From Amylostereum areolatum (taxonomy: Eukaryota; Basidiomycota; Agaricomycetes; Russulales; Stereaceae): DNA of 20,120 bases. The stretch covers positions 1 through 20,120 of the forward strand of contig SAXG01000168.1 in assembly GCA_012932865.1 (NCBI GenBank), in the 5' to 3' direction. The notes under the pieces are model-generated. The model ran no database searches, had not been told where the DNA came from, and worked only from the letters and a program-made list of their open reading frames with translations. A program made the position numbers and the translations under genes. Positions 10,656-19,647 of the stretch are shown here, in pieces. The stretch's first letter is position 1, and the number at the start of each line of letters is the position of its first letter.

Positions 10656-10896
10656 GGGGATGACCCGGATTCGTGGAGGAGACCCTGGTGAGGCGTGGGA
10701 TGAGAGCAAATGAGGGTGGATGGTACAGGAGACTGAGGACGGACAACGAACGGTGTTGTAAACGAAAGTGCTCTCGAAATTGTCAACAGTGGCGATCAAT
10801 ACGTCAACCTGCATCGTGCTTACCCAAGCCACGCCTGTAGCATCACAATGGATTACTTGGGACGATCTCTATGATTGTTACGCCTTTTCCGACCAT

Positions 10897-10905
10897 TGTT
10901 TATAT
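10897..10905 (-). promoter_or_regulatory. TATA-like box upstream of the TET/JBP gene
   Basis: The minus strand reads ACAATATAAACAATG here, about 245 nt before the chosen start and 85-90 nt before the alternative in-frame ATG at 10814. If it is used, the leader carries a small upstream frame (ATG at about 10845, stop after six codons), which could lower translation. Motif match only. Confidence 0.3.
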
Positions 10906-11498
10906 TGTCGGTGTGGTCAGTGGCCGACGTCAAGAAATCAACTCAAATCTAAGTTAGGACTTGACGAAGCAGGCCTGCTTTCGATCGTGCCGCCATAGAT
11001 CTCAGCCTATCGTGGTCCGGTGCCTCCCATCGGATCAACGGCCCAGTCTCCGGGGGCACACGGCCAGAGGCGCCGCGGCGGGCAAGTGGATTGGAGCTAA
11101 TCACATCTTGCACTGACGGACAGCCCCACTGGTTGTCGACCGGACGCTTCTAGGCCACCGGCTCGTCCTTTCCATTGGTAACTATGTCCGCGACGTCGGT
11201 TGGCAATTTGCGGACACGGATGGGGCCATACAACTTGCGACCGGGCCCATTTCGCCCCCGAAACATCTGGGGCGCAGATCTACGCAACCAAGTACCGGGG
11301 TATGGGCCCCCAGGTTCGAAATTTGGGAGTCCAAGTCGATTGGAGACCTGCATGACTTGACTTCCACCGCCCAATCCCTCGTCGCTTCATCCACAGTCAC
11401 CCCTTGGCTCATACTCGACTACCCCCGGTGCTTTTCCGGCTGCACTCACCATCTACGCCGTTTTTTCCCTCGCCGACCGTTCCCGGTACTCTGCAACA
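10906..11498. other. Intergenic region between the TET/JBP gene and gene E
   Basis: No convincing gene. The stretch must hold the divergent promoters of the TET/JBP gene (minus) and gene E (plus). Short frames at 11175-11360 (plus) and 11150-11412 (minus) overlap one another and show no domain or splice support. The last 60 nt before 11499 are C/T-rich (CCTCGCCGACCGTTCC and neighbours), as expected near a fungal transcription start. Confidence 0.5.
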
Positions 11499-12814
11499 AT
11501 GTCGCGGTCCCCTTCCCCCCCCACCCCAGTTCCTCCACCGCCCCTTCTCACCGCTGAACAGTTTGTCGCCATGGAGGGAGACCTAGACAAGTTTATCAGT
11601 ACTGTTCAGGCTGACCGTCCCACATGGTTCAACGAGGAGATGAAGGCAATCTGGAAGCTGACACACCCGGAGTTTGACGTTCAGGGAGACGTACCAACGA
11701 AGACCGACGACCCGGAGTATCACGAGGCGAAGAAGGTATGTGGACTCAATGTCTTACATACTCTCCACTCACAATGCTGACTGGGGACGCTTCTTCCCCT
11801 TTACCATCCATAGGCTCTCATGACATGGTTTGCGACAAAGGGCCGGAAGAATAAGTCGCGTGCGGCCGTGAAGTGGAGCCGTGGGTCTGCGTGGACAGCA
11901 AGATCCGTATGGGCGGAGCTGTATCCGGAGTACCAACAGACGCTCGTCCAGTGGTGTATCGACAACCCGACCTCGACGGATGGAGATGGCGAGGACCCAA
12001 ATCCGAAGATGCCCAAGGCGGTCTTCTACACGCGAGCGACGACTCTCGGCGTCCAGCAGCTGTCTGCCGCGGACAGAAAGGTTCTGGAGCAGACGGCTGA
12101 GGAGTGGAATGCAGTCGGGGCGCCCCCAGCTATGAAAGCAAAGTGAGTAATGACGACCACGAGCACTATCTTCAGCTGGCTGACTTTCATTCCAGGAAGG
12201 CCAAGAAGCGTCTCAAGCCCCAGTGCAAAGCGTTGGCCGCGAATAACGCCCGGGATCTCAACACGTACACCCTGACCATCACAGCAGAGGTGGATGATCT
12301 GGGAGAAATCAAGGGACAGATGTACGTCTTACAATTGCTCCTACACTGTCACCCTTTACTCACCACGGCGGGCAGCCACAAGTTTCACCAGGAGATGGGG
12401 TTATTGGACGAAAACTTCAACGACACGCCCGAGGGAGAAGCACTTCTCCAGGAGGCGGGCGACGCATTTAATGCCCATGTCATGCTATACCTTGGTGTGT
12501 CCTTTCCTTCCGGGGGTTCCTTGCACGGAATGTTTCTGACCTTGGAGTTCAGTGAAGAAAGGTATAATTGAAGGCGCCCTACCACAACCTGCGGATAAAA
12601 TCCAACGTCGTGAGCGCGTCGCGACCAGCGGGATCTGGCTAGGCAAGAAGGGCCAACTGGTGTTCGAAGACCGGAATGCCTGGAAGGACATGTCTCGGGA
12701 TGAAGTCACGACATACGTACGTCGAATGTGGACGCTGGCGCATCGTATGTTTATGAATTCTGTACGGATGGGGTTTGTACTCACTATTGTTCATTCAGGG
12801 TCGATATCTCCTCA
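11499..12814 (+). pseudogene. Gene E, 5' part: uncharacterised fungal protein interrupted by an LTR retrotransposon
   Basis: Exons 11499-11735, 11814-12142, 12196-12321, 12376-12494, 12553-12744 and 12799-12814 splice in frame; introns 53-78 nt with good GT-AG signals. The start context is ACAATGT. This part encodes about 339 aa: a Pro/Ser N-terminus (MSRSPSPPTPVPPPPLL), a segment with WSRGSAWTARSVWAELYPEYQQ-like aromatic spacing, and LSAADRKVLEQTAEEWNAVG. A Lys-rich stretch (MKAKKAKKRLKPQ) and TRYVRRMW-like basic helices follow. I recall similar large lineage-specific proteins in mushrooms but can assign no function. The element at 12815 cuts codon CA|C in exon 6; translation into the LTR meets TGA at 12864-12866. 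The remainder of the gene lies at 19898-20120. A transcript from this allele would encode a truncated protein. Confidence 0.8.
12810..12814. repeat. Target-site duplication, left copy (CCTCA)
   Basis: The five bases before the left LTR are CCTCA and are repeated exactly at 19893-19897 after the right LTR. Five bp is the usual duplication length for Ty3/Gypsy integration. Perfect flanking copies show that this is one integration event rather than a recombined pair. Confidence 0.95.
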
Positions 12815-13234
12815 TGTCAGAAACGCAGTTTATGAGACCGATGAACCGCCTAAGTCGCGACGATGAGAGGAGCGAGAAGAAAATAGATTCGAGAGTGCCG
12901 GGGTCTAGGGTAGTGCAACGTGCGCTACAGTACCGTATGACGAGATGGACAGTCTAGGGAAAAGGGAAGAGAAACACTGTCCTTATATACAAGTGGGAAC
13001 GATGGTGCGATGCGATGCGATAGTGGTGCGAGCGGGGGGAACAATAGGAAAGGAGTCATGGGGCGGAGGACGAAGGTCCGGAGCAGTGATGTCATAGATA
13101 AGGATGCGGAACCCCGCTCGGAAGTCCGGGCAATGACGTCGTTGAAGCATGTGATGCAAGGGAAAGTCATGTGCCGTGACACGTCGCGTGTACGAGGTCT
13201 GCAAACGAAGAGAGAAATGGAGCGATCCGTGACA
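12815..13234 (-). repeat. 3' LTR (420 bp)
   Basis: Direct repeat of 19474-19892, with terminal TGTCA...TGACA. It differs from the 5' LTR only in a short patch near 12866-12877 (GATGAGAGGAGCGAG here, GATGAGGAGCGGAG there), with a net one-base length difference; otherwise no difference was seen by eye. It contains the same TATATAAGG box (12981-12989, minus) and TAGACTGTCCA segment (12946-12956, minus). An 85-codon frame inside it is also present in the other LTR and is not a gene. Confidence 0.95.
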
Positions 13235-13237
13235 TTA

Positions 13238-13247
13238 CCCCCCCTTT
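13238..13247 (-). other. Polypurine tract
   Basis: The minus strand reads AAAGGGGGGG followed by TAA and then the 3' LTR. This is the expected site for plus-strand DNA priming. The tract doubles as the last codons of pol (Lys-Gly-Gly), and the pol TAA stop at 13237-13235 directly abuts the LTR. Confidence 0.85.
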
Positions 13248-13345
13248 AAGACGCGCTTTCGCCTGGAGCGCGATGTCATCTGCAAGGGTAGATGCGAGAA
13301 AATCGTCAAAGGAGATGCCGAGGGAACGCACAGGGCGGGGGCGTT

Positions 13346-13510
13346 TGGATGGCGTTTGTGGAAGGCGTCGATCATGTCGGTGACCTTTGAGAGCGAGGAG
13401 CGAGGGAGCCAGGTATTCTCGGAGTCAGGATAGCCTGCCCACTTGACGAGGTATTGTATGCCTTTCTTGTTGCGGGTCGGCTTCGAGTCGATGATGTCTT
13501 CAACGTCATA
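13346..13510 (-). pseudogene. Chromodomain at the C-terminus of pol
   Basis: In the frame open from 13654 to 13235, YDVEDIIDSKPTRNKKGIQ, then YLVKWAGYPDSENTW and a terminal helix ending DAFHKRHP match a chromodomain of about 55 residues. The canonical aromatic positions are present (Tyr of YDVEDI, Trp of VKWAGY, Trp of NTWLP). In chromoviruses this module follows integrase and guides integration to chromatin marks, classically methylated histone H3 lysine 9. Just before it lies the integrase C-terminal motif with HPVFHASLL. A Ser/Arg-rich tail (SRSRRKRVLKGG) ends at the LTR. The domain itself is intact, but one base appears missing upstream near 13753, so it is out of frame with integrase. 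Confidence 0.9.
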
Positions 13511-13679
13511 TTCTTCTTCGTCATCAACGAGGTCAGGCGGCGGTTGTTCATAGTTTGGACCATGTGCCGTTGTCTCCTTGTACGCGGTGAGCAGCGAAGC
13601 ATGGAAGACTGGGTGGATTCTCCACGTCTTCGGCAGCTTCAGGCGGTAGTTCACTGGGCTAATGACGTCAACGATCTCG

Positions 13680-14640
13680 AAGGGTCCAAATCGTTTGGCA
13701 GCAAGCTTAGCTTTCGGCCTCGTCGTCTTCAGGTTTTTGCCTTCGAGCCAGACTTGTCTCCAATGGCGAACAGTGTCGATTTGCTGATCGTGTCACCATT
13801 GTAGTGCTTCATTAAGTCGATGCGAGGGCAAGGCTGGCTTGATCTCTGTCGGACTTCTTCAAGTTGACGGAGGCGTTCTTCAACTGCAGGGACCTTTGAG
13901 GACGGGTTTACGGATGGGTACATCTTGGGGAGGAAGCCGTAGAGGACTTCAAAGGGAGCCTTTCCAGTAGCTGCATGGGTGCGAGAGTTGTGAGAAAACT
14001 CGAAGAAGGGCAACCACTTCACCCAGTCGTCTTGACGGTAGTTGCAGAATACTCGCAGAAACTGCTCGAGGTTCTGGTTCTCGCGTTCGGTTTGGCCGTC
14101 TGTCTGTGGGTGATACGCTGTGCTGAGGGCGGACTTGATCCCGAGCTTCTCGTTGAGTGTACGCATCACCTGTCCAGCAAATTGGGGTCCACGATCCGAG
14201 ATGATCTTGTCTGCTAAGCCGTAGTGTCGGTATACCTTATCGAAGAGAATGTCGGCCGTGCCATCGCTGGTGATCTTCGTTGTACATGGGGTGGTAACCA
14301 CCATCTTGGTGAGGCGATCGACCACGACATTGACGGCGTTATAGCCTTCGCAGTCAGGGAGTTCGACGATGAAGTCGGTGGAGATGACGCCAAATGGTCG
14401 ATCGGGTACTTCGTTTGGGATCATGTCGACGTGGGGTCGGCTGCTCTGTGTCTTCGTCGACTGGCAGGTTGCGCATCCTGCTACAAAGTCGCGGACAAAG
14501 ACAGACATGCCAGGCCACCAATATTCACGACTCACAAGCTCGTAAGTCTTGAAGCGACCGGGGTGTCCAGCCAGGGGCGATTCATGGTACATTTTGACAA
14601 TGTCGCGTCGCAACTCGTCATCGCAGGGACGTATACCTTT
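13680..14640 (-). pseudogene. Integrase domain of chromovirus pol
   Basis: Integrase inserts the cDNA into the host genome. The N-terminal zinc finger reads H, then H (MYHESPLAGHPGRF) and CATC (FVAGCATCQ), the HHCC pattern. The catalytic triad is complete: Asp of ISTDFIVELP (about 14376), Asp of ISDRGPQFAG, and Glu of TDGQTERENQN with 35 residues between the last two, so DD35E. The frame from 14613 runs to a stop at 13729. The GDKSGSKAKT ending replaces the family-typical GDKVW and comes from a missing base near 13753, after which the frame changes to that of the chromodomain. A second shift near 14625 separates it from the RNase H linker upstream. Catalytic residues are present, but the protein cannot be made as one chain. 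Confidence 0.92.
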
Positions 14641-14904
14641 CCTCTAAACAGGACCAGGCCTTCTTCGTAGTTCCACTCTTGAAGGTTCTTGACGAGTGTA
14701 CGTGGTCCGTTTCGTAAGATGGCGTCCAGGGCTTGAACGACCTCGATGTCCTTGGTTTTGCAGTCGCGGATACGTCGTCGGAGTTCGACATCACCGAGGG
14801 AGGTTACTGCTCCTGGCCTTGTTGCGCGTACTTGGAAGTACTTGGGGTCAAGCAATACGCGTTCCTTGTTGTCGTTTTCAACACCATCCTTGTGATCGGG
14901 TCGT

Positions 14905-15285
14905 CGAGACATTGGATGGGCGGTGGGAAATTCCTGGTTTATGAACGAGCGAGAAGTCAAATCGAGTGAGGAATAGAGCCCAACGTGCCTGTCGGCGGCT
15001 CAGCTTCTGTGCCGTCTTGAAGTGCTCCAGGTTCTTGTGATCTGTCCAGATTTCGACGGTGTCGGGGGCGCCTTCGAGGTAGTGGCGCCAGGCTTCAAGC
15101 GCACGGATGATCGCAAGCAGCTCCTTGTCGTAGATGTCGTAGTTCCGTTCCGGTTCCGATAGGGCCTTGGACAGATACGCCACTGGATGCCAGTGACCGT
15201 CGTCGCCTTTCTGCGAGAGTATACCTCCAGTAGCAAAGTCCGAGGCATCGACTTCAACGAGGTAAGGCTTCTTTGGGTCAGGCAT
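14905..15285 (-). pseudogene. RNase H domain of chromovirus pol
   Basis: RNase H removes the RNA strand during reverse transcription. Acidic motifs are in order: VEVDASDFATGGILSQ, then NYDIYDKELLAIIRALEAWRHYLEG, then EIWTDHKNLEHF, and the end motif WALFLTRFDFSLVHKPG. The frame is open from 15285. It is joined to reverse transcriptase only through a missing base near 15285-15288. Near 14915-14950 it loses frame again before the SRRPDHKDG linker, which is in a different frame. Confidence 0.9.
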
Positions 15286-15289
15286 GACA

Positions 15290-16278
15290 AGACGGGGGAG
15301 GAAGTAAACGCAGCTTTCAGTGCGTCAAACGCAGTTTGGCAGTCCGTCGACCAGTCCCATGTGCAGTCCTTCTTTGTCAGATCAAATAGGGGCCGTGCAA
15401 CCTTGGAGAAGTCCTTGATGAAACGTCGGTAGAAGTTGCCAAAGCCGAGGAAGGATTGCACATCTTTGACCGTTCGTGGTGTCGGCCAGTCCTGAATACC
15501 TGCTACCTTGACGGGGTCCATAGCGATCTTGTCGTGCGAGATGATGAGTCCGAGGTATTCGACAGAGTCTTGCTCAAAGACGCATTTCTCCGGTTTGAGG
15601 AAGAGGTCGTTGTCTTGCAAACGCTGCAGAACCTGCCGCACTATGGCACGGTGTTCGTCCATGGTGCGAGTGAACACCAAGATGTCGTCCATGTAGATGA
15701 TGACCTTGCCCGAGTCGATGAGATCCTTGAACAGTTCATTCATCATTGCCTGAAATGTCGCAGGGGAGTTCATAAGCCCAAAAACATCACCGTAGGTTCG
15801 AAGAGACCGCGATTCGTCTTGAACGCAGCCTTCCACTCGTCGCCTTCCTTGATGCGGACATTGTTGTAGCCCCAGCGAACATCCATCTTGGAGAAGATTT
15901 TGCACCTTTGAGGCGGTCGACAATTTCAGAGATCAGTGGCAAGGGGTATTCATTCTTGACAGTGCCCTTGTTTAATTCTCGATAGTCCTGTACGGGACGC
16001 AGCTTTCCATCCTTTTTCTTCACAAAGAAGAACGGACTCGCCTGAGGTGACTTCGATGGGCGGATATAGCCCTTCTTCAGGTGGTCATCGAGGAAGGTGT
16101 CGAGTTCGATCTGCTCGGAAGGTGAGAGGGGGTAGATCTTGCACGGTTTGGGTTCAAAGCCGTCTTTCATGTCGATAGCATGGTCCCATGGTCGTCGGTC
16201 AGGAAGTCGCTCGGAGGTTTTCTTGTCGAATACAGGCGCAAAGTCGCGGTACGGCGGGGGGACTAAGTCTTCAAAGGT
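15290..16278 (-). pseudogene. Reverse transcriptase domain of chromovirus pol
   Basis: RT copies element RNA into cDNA. Seen in order: [85 protein letters not shown], the catalytic YMDDILVFT (15695-15684) and the EYLGLIIS / WPTPRTVKDVQSFLGF connection. These lie in three frames: one base is missing from a TTTT run at 15898-15901 and one from an AAAAA run at 15780-15784 (plus-strand letters). Apart from these shifts every family motif looks unmutated, which is unusual for a decayed copy. A further change near 16295-16298 (one extra base in TTTT) separates RT from the protease linker. Confidence 0.93.
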
Positions 16279-16699
16279 TTGCGGGCGTGCGTTCTTTTGA
16301 ATGCTCTGCAAGCTCCTGCGCTTTTGTAAAGCCCGCGCGGATGGGTATTGCATCTGGATTAGGACCATCGGTTTCAGGGAGGATTCCGGCGCGGCGTAGT
16401 CCATTGATCTCCCAGTCTCGGAATACCATGGGCCGCTCGTCGTCGTCTTCAGTGAAGAGTCGTGCGGGTAGAGGGGAGCGATGGACCGTGCGGACGCGAA
16501 CACCTTTGACTCTGCGTGCAGGAATAACATAAGTGGGGACTGGGGTCCAGGACACATATGTCGGCTCTGGGAAGGGATCGTCCACGACGAGAGGTGTCCT
16601 CGGGGTTTTACCTGCTTCAACCTTACGCTGTGATTGGACCGATGATGGTTTCCGTGGCTTGGTTGCGAGGTTCGTCACAGGAGGTTTGGACAGAGTGCA

Positions 16700-17109
16700 C
16701 GAGGGAGGGCAGCGGAGCATGTCAACACGGTCTCGTTGCCAGTCTATGGTGGGATTGTGCTCGTCGAGCCAGTCTGTTCCAAGGATCATGTCATGATCGC
16801 CGATGTCGGTGATGAAGAACTCAGCTTCTTCCTCATGGTACGCCTTGAATCTTGCGAGTATATCCGGATCCGCTGGGTCGTTGTGTCGCGTACCCAGCCC
16901 ATGACGTTCTCGGTGCCATCCACATTACGCACGGGGAACGGGTTTTCTAGTTTTCTTGTGGTGAGCTTCTTGCGTTCAACGAAGCTTCGGTTCAGGATAA
17001 TTCCTTCTGCGCCGCTATCAAGCAGCGCGTCTGCGTCGATTTCTCTTTTGGTAACTCGTCCGATCAGCTTGACTTTGAGCGTGATCGATGGTGTTTGCCT
17101 GTTCTTGGT
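16700..17109 (-). pseudogene. Retropepsin (aspartic protease) domain of chromovirus pol
   Basis: The protease cleaves the Gag-Pol polyprotein. The active-site motif ALLDSGAEGIILN lies at 17028-16990 (DSGAEG from 17019). The C-terminal hallmark DHDMILGTDWLDEHNPTIDW lies around 16800-16740 in another frame. One base is missing between about 16895 and 16850, between the VMGWVRD strand and the HEEEAEFF strand. Downstream is a long basic/proline linker to RT (to about 16300). The active-site Asp is present. The pol frame opens near 17244, overlapping the last bases of the gag tail. Confidence 0.85.
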
Positions 17110-17240
17110 GACAGTAGACAGATACAAACACGGGGGATACGATTGCTCACAGGTATGCATGGATGATAATACAGCGAAACGATTCGACGATGATACCAAA
17201 AGTCCTTTGCCTCCACCAGACGACGCGACTGGGGGGCGTT

Positions 17241-18262
17241 TCAAAAATCCTGCGATTCCAGGATGTCCTTCAACAGCGCTACTGCCTGCTCCTTGCCTTC
17301 CGCGTCCAGATCCTTCAGCTGGCGAGTGATCGCCGCGATGGTTTTGGATGGGTCGGGAGCTGCTTTCGCAGTGGACGGAGCCGTGTTCGTCGGCAGGGGA
17401 GGGGCCTTGGACCCAGTCTCTACTGCGCCCACCCGTCGCGCGTCGAGTCGCGGTTGGGGCAGTCGCGAGAGACGTGACCGGCTTGTCGACACATGAAGCA
17501 CTTGCCTTCGCGCATCATCTTTGCGCGCTCGTCGTCCGTCAGCTTTGCAGGGCGGGTCGAGGTGTTGGTGAAGGCGCCGACTCGGCGCGACGAGGAGTCG
17601 TTGGTCGAACCGTTCGAGGTGAGCGCGACAGCCCCCTTGGACTGACTGCTCTTCCTCTCCGGGTTCTCTTCGAGCCACTGGTGGTTGATGCGGCGGGCGC
17701 GCTCCTTCCACTCCGCGAGCTTGGTGGGGAACGGGTACGACGGGCCACCTGCTTGCCGAGGTCACGCTGAAGTCCCTTCTTGAAAAAGTGGATTAGCGCC
17801 TCGTCGTCGTACGCTGACATGGTTGCCAGCATCTCAAACTCGGTGATAAAGTCAGTGACGTCCCGGGTGGTCATTGCGAGCTCGTTGATCTTACGCTGAG
17901 CCTCTATCTTCGGATCGACGGGCACGAAGTCTTTGCCAAACCTCTCGAAGAGCTCTTTGTAGGAGCTATAGTGGAGTGGGGGGCGTGGGGTCGAGGGTGT
18001 CGGCGTCTTCCTTCTCGTCTTCGTCGGCGAAGAGTTCCATGCGGCGATGCGTGGCCCAGGCTTTCGCCGTGTCGTCCTCCATCAGGCTGAGGAGGAGCAT
18101 CATCTTGGCGTCATCTGTGGCATAAACATCCTTGTTAACGCGCAGGAACATGCGGAGCTCGAGGGAGAACCGGAGGGTGTCGCGTCTATCGCCTTTGAAT
18201 GGCTTTGGCTTGGGGCCGATCTCCCGCTTGGAGACGGCAGGTTTGGATTCGGCGTCGGACAT
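17241..18262 (-). pseudogene. Gag with CCHC zinc knuckle, frameshifted
   Basis: Gag forms the particle and binds element RNA. ATG 18262 opens MSDAESKPAVSKREIGPKPK, leading into KPFKGDRRDTLRFSLELRMF, typical of Ty3-type Gag cores. The core continues in a second frame (SYKELFERFGKDFVPVDPK ... FKKGLQRDLGKQ). The nucleocapsid knuckle CFMCRQAGHVSRDC (17500-17459, CX2CX4HX4C) is in a third register, and the tail ending KDILESQDF is in yet another, stopping at 17241. The shifts map to a six-G run at 17978-17983 (one extra base), about 17736-17741 (one missing) and about 17420-17445 (one missing). All segments look well conserved otherwise. The start at 18262 is a choice; the same frame is open up to 18466, but that part is less protein-like than the overlapping leader frame. 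Confidence 0.85.
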
Positions 18263-18308
18263 CTTGTCGAAGGGGAGGGGGACGGTGAGGGATTGGGCGA
18301 GTTCTTGA

Positions 18309-19475
18309 TCAAGGCGGCGTAGGTTTCTCGTCGCGTTCTTCTGCTTCTTCAACTTCGTCCTCAACTTGTTTTGCGACAAGGAAGTCGGCGGGGGTGAGGA
18401 ATTGCTGGTTATGATGCCACGACCAGTGATCTTGGACGGGACTGAACGAAGTGGGCTGCCACTCAACTACTGATCGTCCTGGGGTTCCGTTCTTGTTCCG
18501 TCTATAGGCGTACCACTTCCCAGTTGTGTCGTTGTGGTTGATCCCTTCTGGGACTTCGATTACAGTACGTCGACGGGGTGGGGGCGAGTTGGTCGGAGGG
18601 GGGTTCAGGAAGCGCTGTAGAACGTCCGCAGCGGTGGCAAAATCCGATTCTTCGACGTAGGGTTGTTCGTCGCGGTCGTCGAAGTACCAGTCTCGACGTT
18701 GCCGGTTTGGTTCGTCGTGCAGCCAACGTACGGATTCCTTAGTCTGCTGCGAGGTGAGGTAGGATATAGTATTCTTCGGGACAGTAGTCTCGAAAGACGC
18801 CTGGGGGAAGGTTCGGGGTGGGGGACGAGGGGCTGTGGAGGACGTGATGATGGTCTAGAAGAAGTCCGCCGCGATGGGGCGACGGCCGAGGAGTTTCTTG
18901 GTGAGGTAGCCGGCTTTTACTGCCTGGCGGATCTTATGTTCGTGGTGGCGGCGACGAAGGGTCTTACCCTTGATGGTGGGACGGAGGACTGGTGGCGGGG
19001 TGGTGGATTCGGGGGTCCGGCGGTTAAACTGGGAGACGGAGGTGAAACTGGTTTGGAGGATCGGGTTGGGGGCGTCTTGGATGAGGTATGTGTGGTAGGT
19101 GGGGGCGTGGAGGGTGAATTCAAGGCGTTCGAGATCTACGTTGATGCACGTAGTGATCCGGACGTATAGGGCGAGGACGACAGTACCGTGATCCTTGTGC
19201 CACCTCCACTCGAAGATGCGGAAGTTGACCGTGCGCGGTCCAGGGATCTTTCTTGCAGAGGTTCTGTACGGGGACGAGGCAGTTGACGGTGACGGCGTCG
19301 GACCAAGGGTAGGGGAGTGGTGCGTCGTCGGGGGGTGATCGGCTTTCCGTTGAACGGGAGGAAGACCGGTGCGTTCGGGAGGTCCGTGGTGGGAGTTTTT
19401 AACGTCGTAGAGACGGCGGCAGAGGTAGATGGAGAGAGGGGTGCGAGGTAGGCGTAGGGGTAGACTGTCCAGGTG
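18309..19475 (-). other. Long leader open frame between 5' LTR and gag (unknown function)
   Basis: One minus-strand frame is open from just inside the LTR (19475) to a TAG at 18857-18855 (about 206 codons) and again to a TGA at 18311-18309 (181 codons). It has no ATG in its first part. Several stretches look truly protein-like: FRIFEWRWHKDHGTVVLALY, INVDLERLEFTLHAPTYHTY and, after the TAG, GKWYAYRRNKNGTPGRSVVE. I recognise no domain. It could be an extra ORF upstream of gag, the N-terminus of a longer Gag, or captured sequence. Its lack of a start codon and the protein-like pieces of other frames near 19300-19400 suggest further frameshifts here too. Confidence 0.4.
19461..19471 (-). promoter_or_regulatory. 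Self-priming primer-binding site (Tf1/sushi type)
   Basis: Two bases after the 5' LTR end, the minus strand reads TGGACAGTCTA. This is the exact reverse complement of TAGACTGTCCA inside the LTR at 19614-19604, which lies 33 nt after the start of the LTR TATA box, where the transcript should begin. In Tf1 of fission yeast the first 11 nt of the mRNA fold back on such a site and prime reverse transcription without tRNA. Complementarity here is also exactly 11 nt and ends at mismatches on both sides. I did not match the sequence to any tRNA 3' end. Confidence 0.8.
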
Positions 19476-19603
19476 TCAGAAACGCAGTTTATGAGACCGA
19501 TGAACCGCCTAAGTCGCGACGATGAGGAGCGGAGAAGAAAATAGATTCGAGAGTGCCGGGGTCTAGGGTAGTGCAACGTGCGCTACAGTACCGTATGACG
19601 AGA

Positions 19604-19614
19604 TGGACAGTCTA
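19604..19614 (-). promoter_or_regulatory. Predicted 5' end of element RNA / self-primer segment
   Basis: TAGACTGTCCA on the minus strand, preceded by a pyrimidine-rich stretch (CTCTTCCCTTTTCCC) and 33 nt from the first T of the TATA box. It is perfectly complementary to the primer-binding site at 19471-19461. The position fits a transcription start and supports the self-priming reading; the actual RNA 5' end is inferred. Confidence 0.7.
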
Positions 19615-19638
19615 GGGAAAAGGGAAGAGAAACACTGT

Positions 19639-19647
19639 CCTTATATA
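19639..19647 (-). promoter_or_regulatory. LTR TATA box
   Basis: TATATAAGG on the minus strand within the 5' LTR, repeated at 12981-12989 in the 3' LTR. It is a near-perfect TATA box and sets the expected RNA start about 30-35 nt downstream. Confidence 0.7.

Noticed and set aside
11150..11412. Short frames on both strands upstream of gene E
   Set aside because: Mutually overlapping, no domain, no consistent splice sites; better explained as promoter DNA.
12925..13204. 85- and 73-codon minus-strand frames inside the LTR, repeated at 19583-19862
   Set aside because: They are identical in both LTRs because the LTR is duplicated, overlap each other in different frames and cross promoter sequence; no protein signature.
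13454..16796. Numerous plus-strand frames of 80-200 codons across the retrotransposon
   Set aside because: All are antisense shadows of gag-pol, where the minus strand carries RT, RNase H, integrase and chromodomain motifs.
17241..18262. A programmed gag-pol frameshift as the explanation for the frame changes
   Set aside because: Programmed shifts occur once, at the gag-pol boundary. Here changes fall inside gag, protease, RT, RNase H and integrase in both directions, so a single recoding event cannot explain them.
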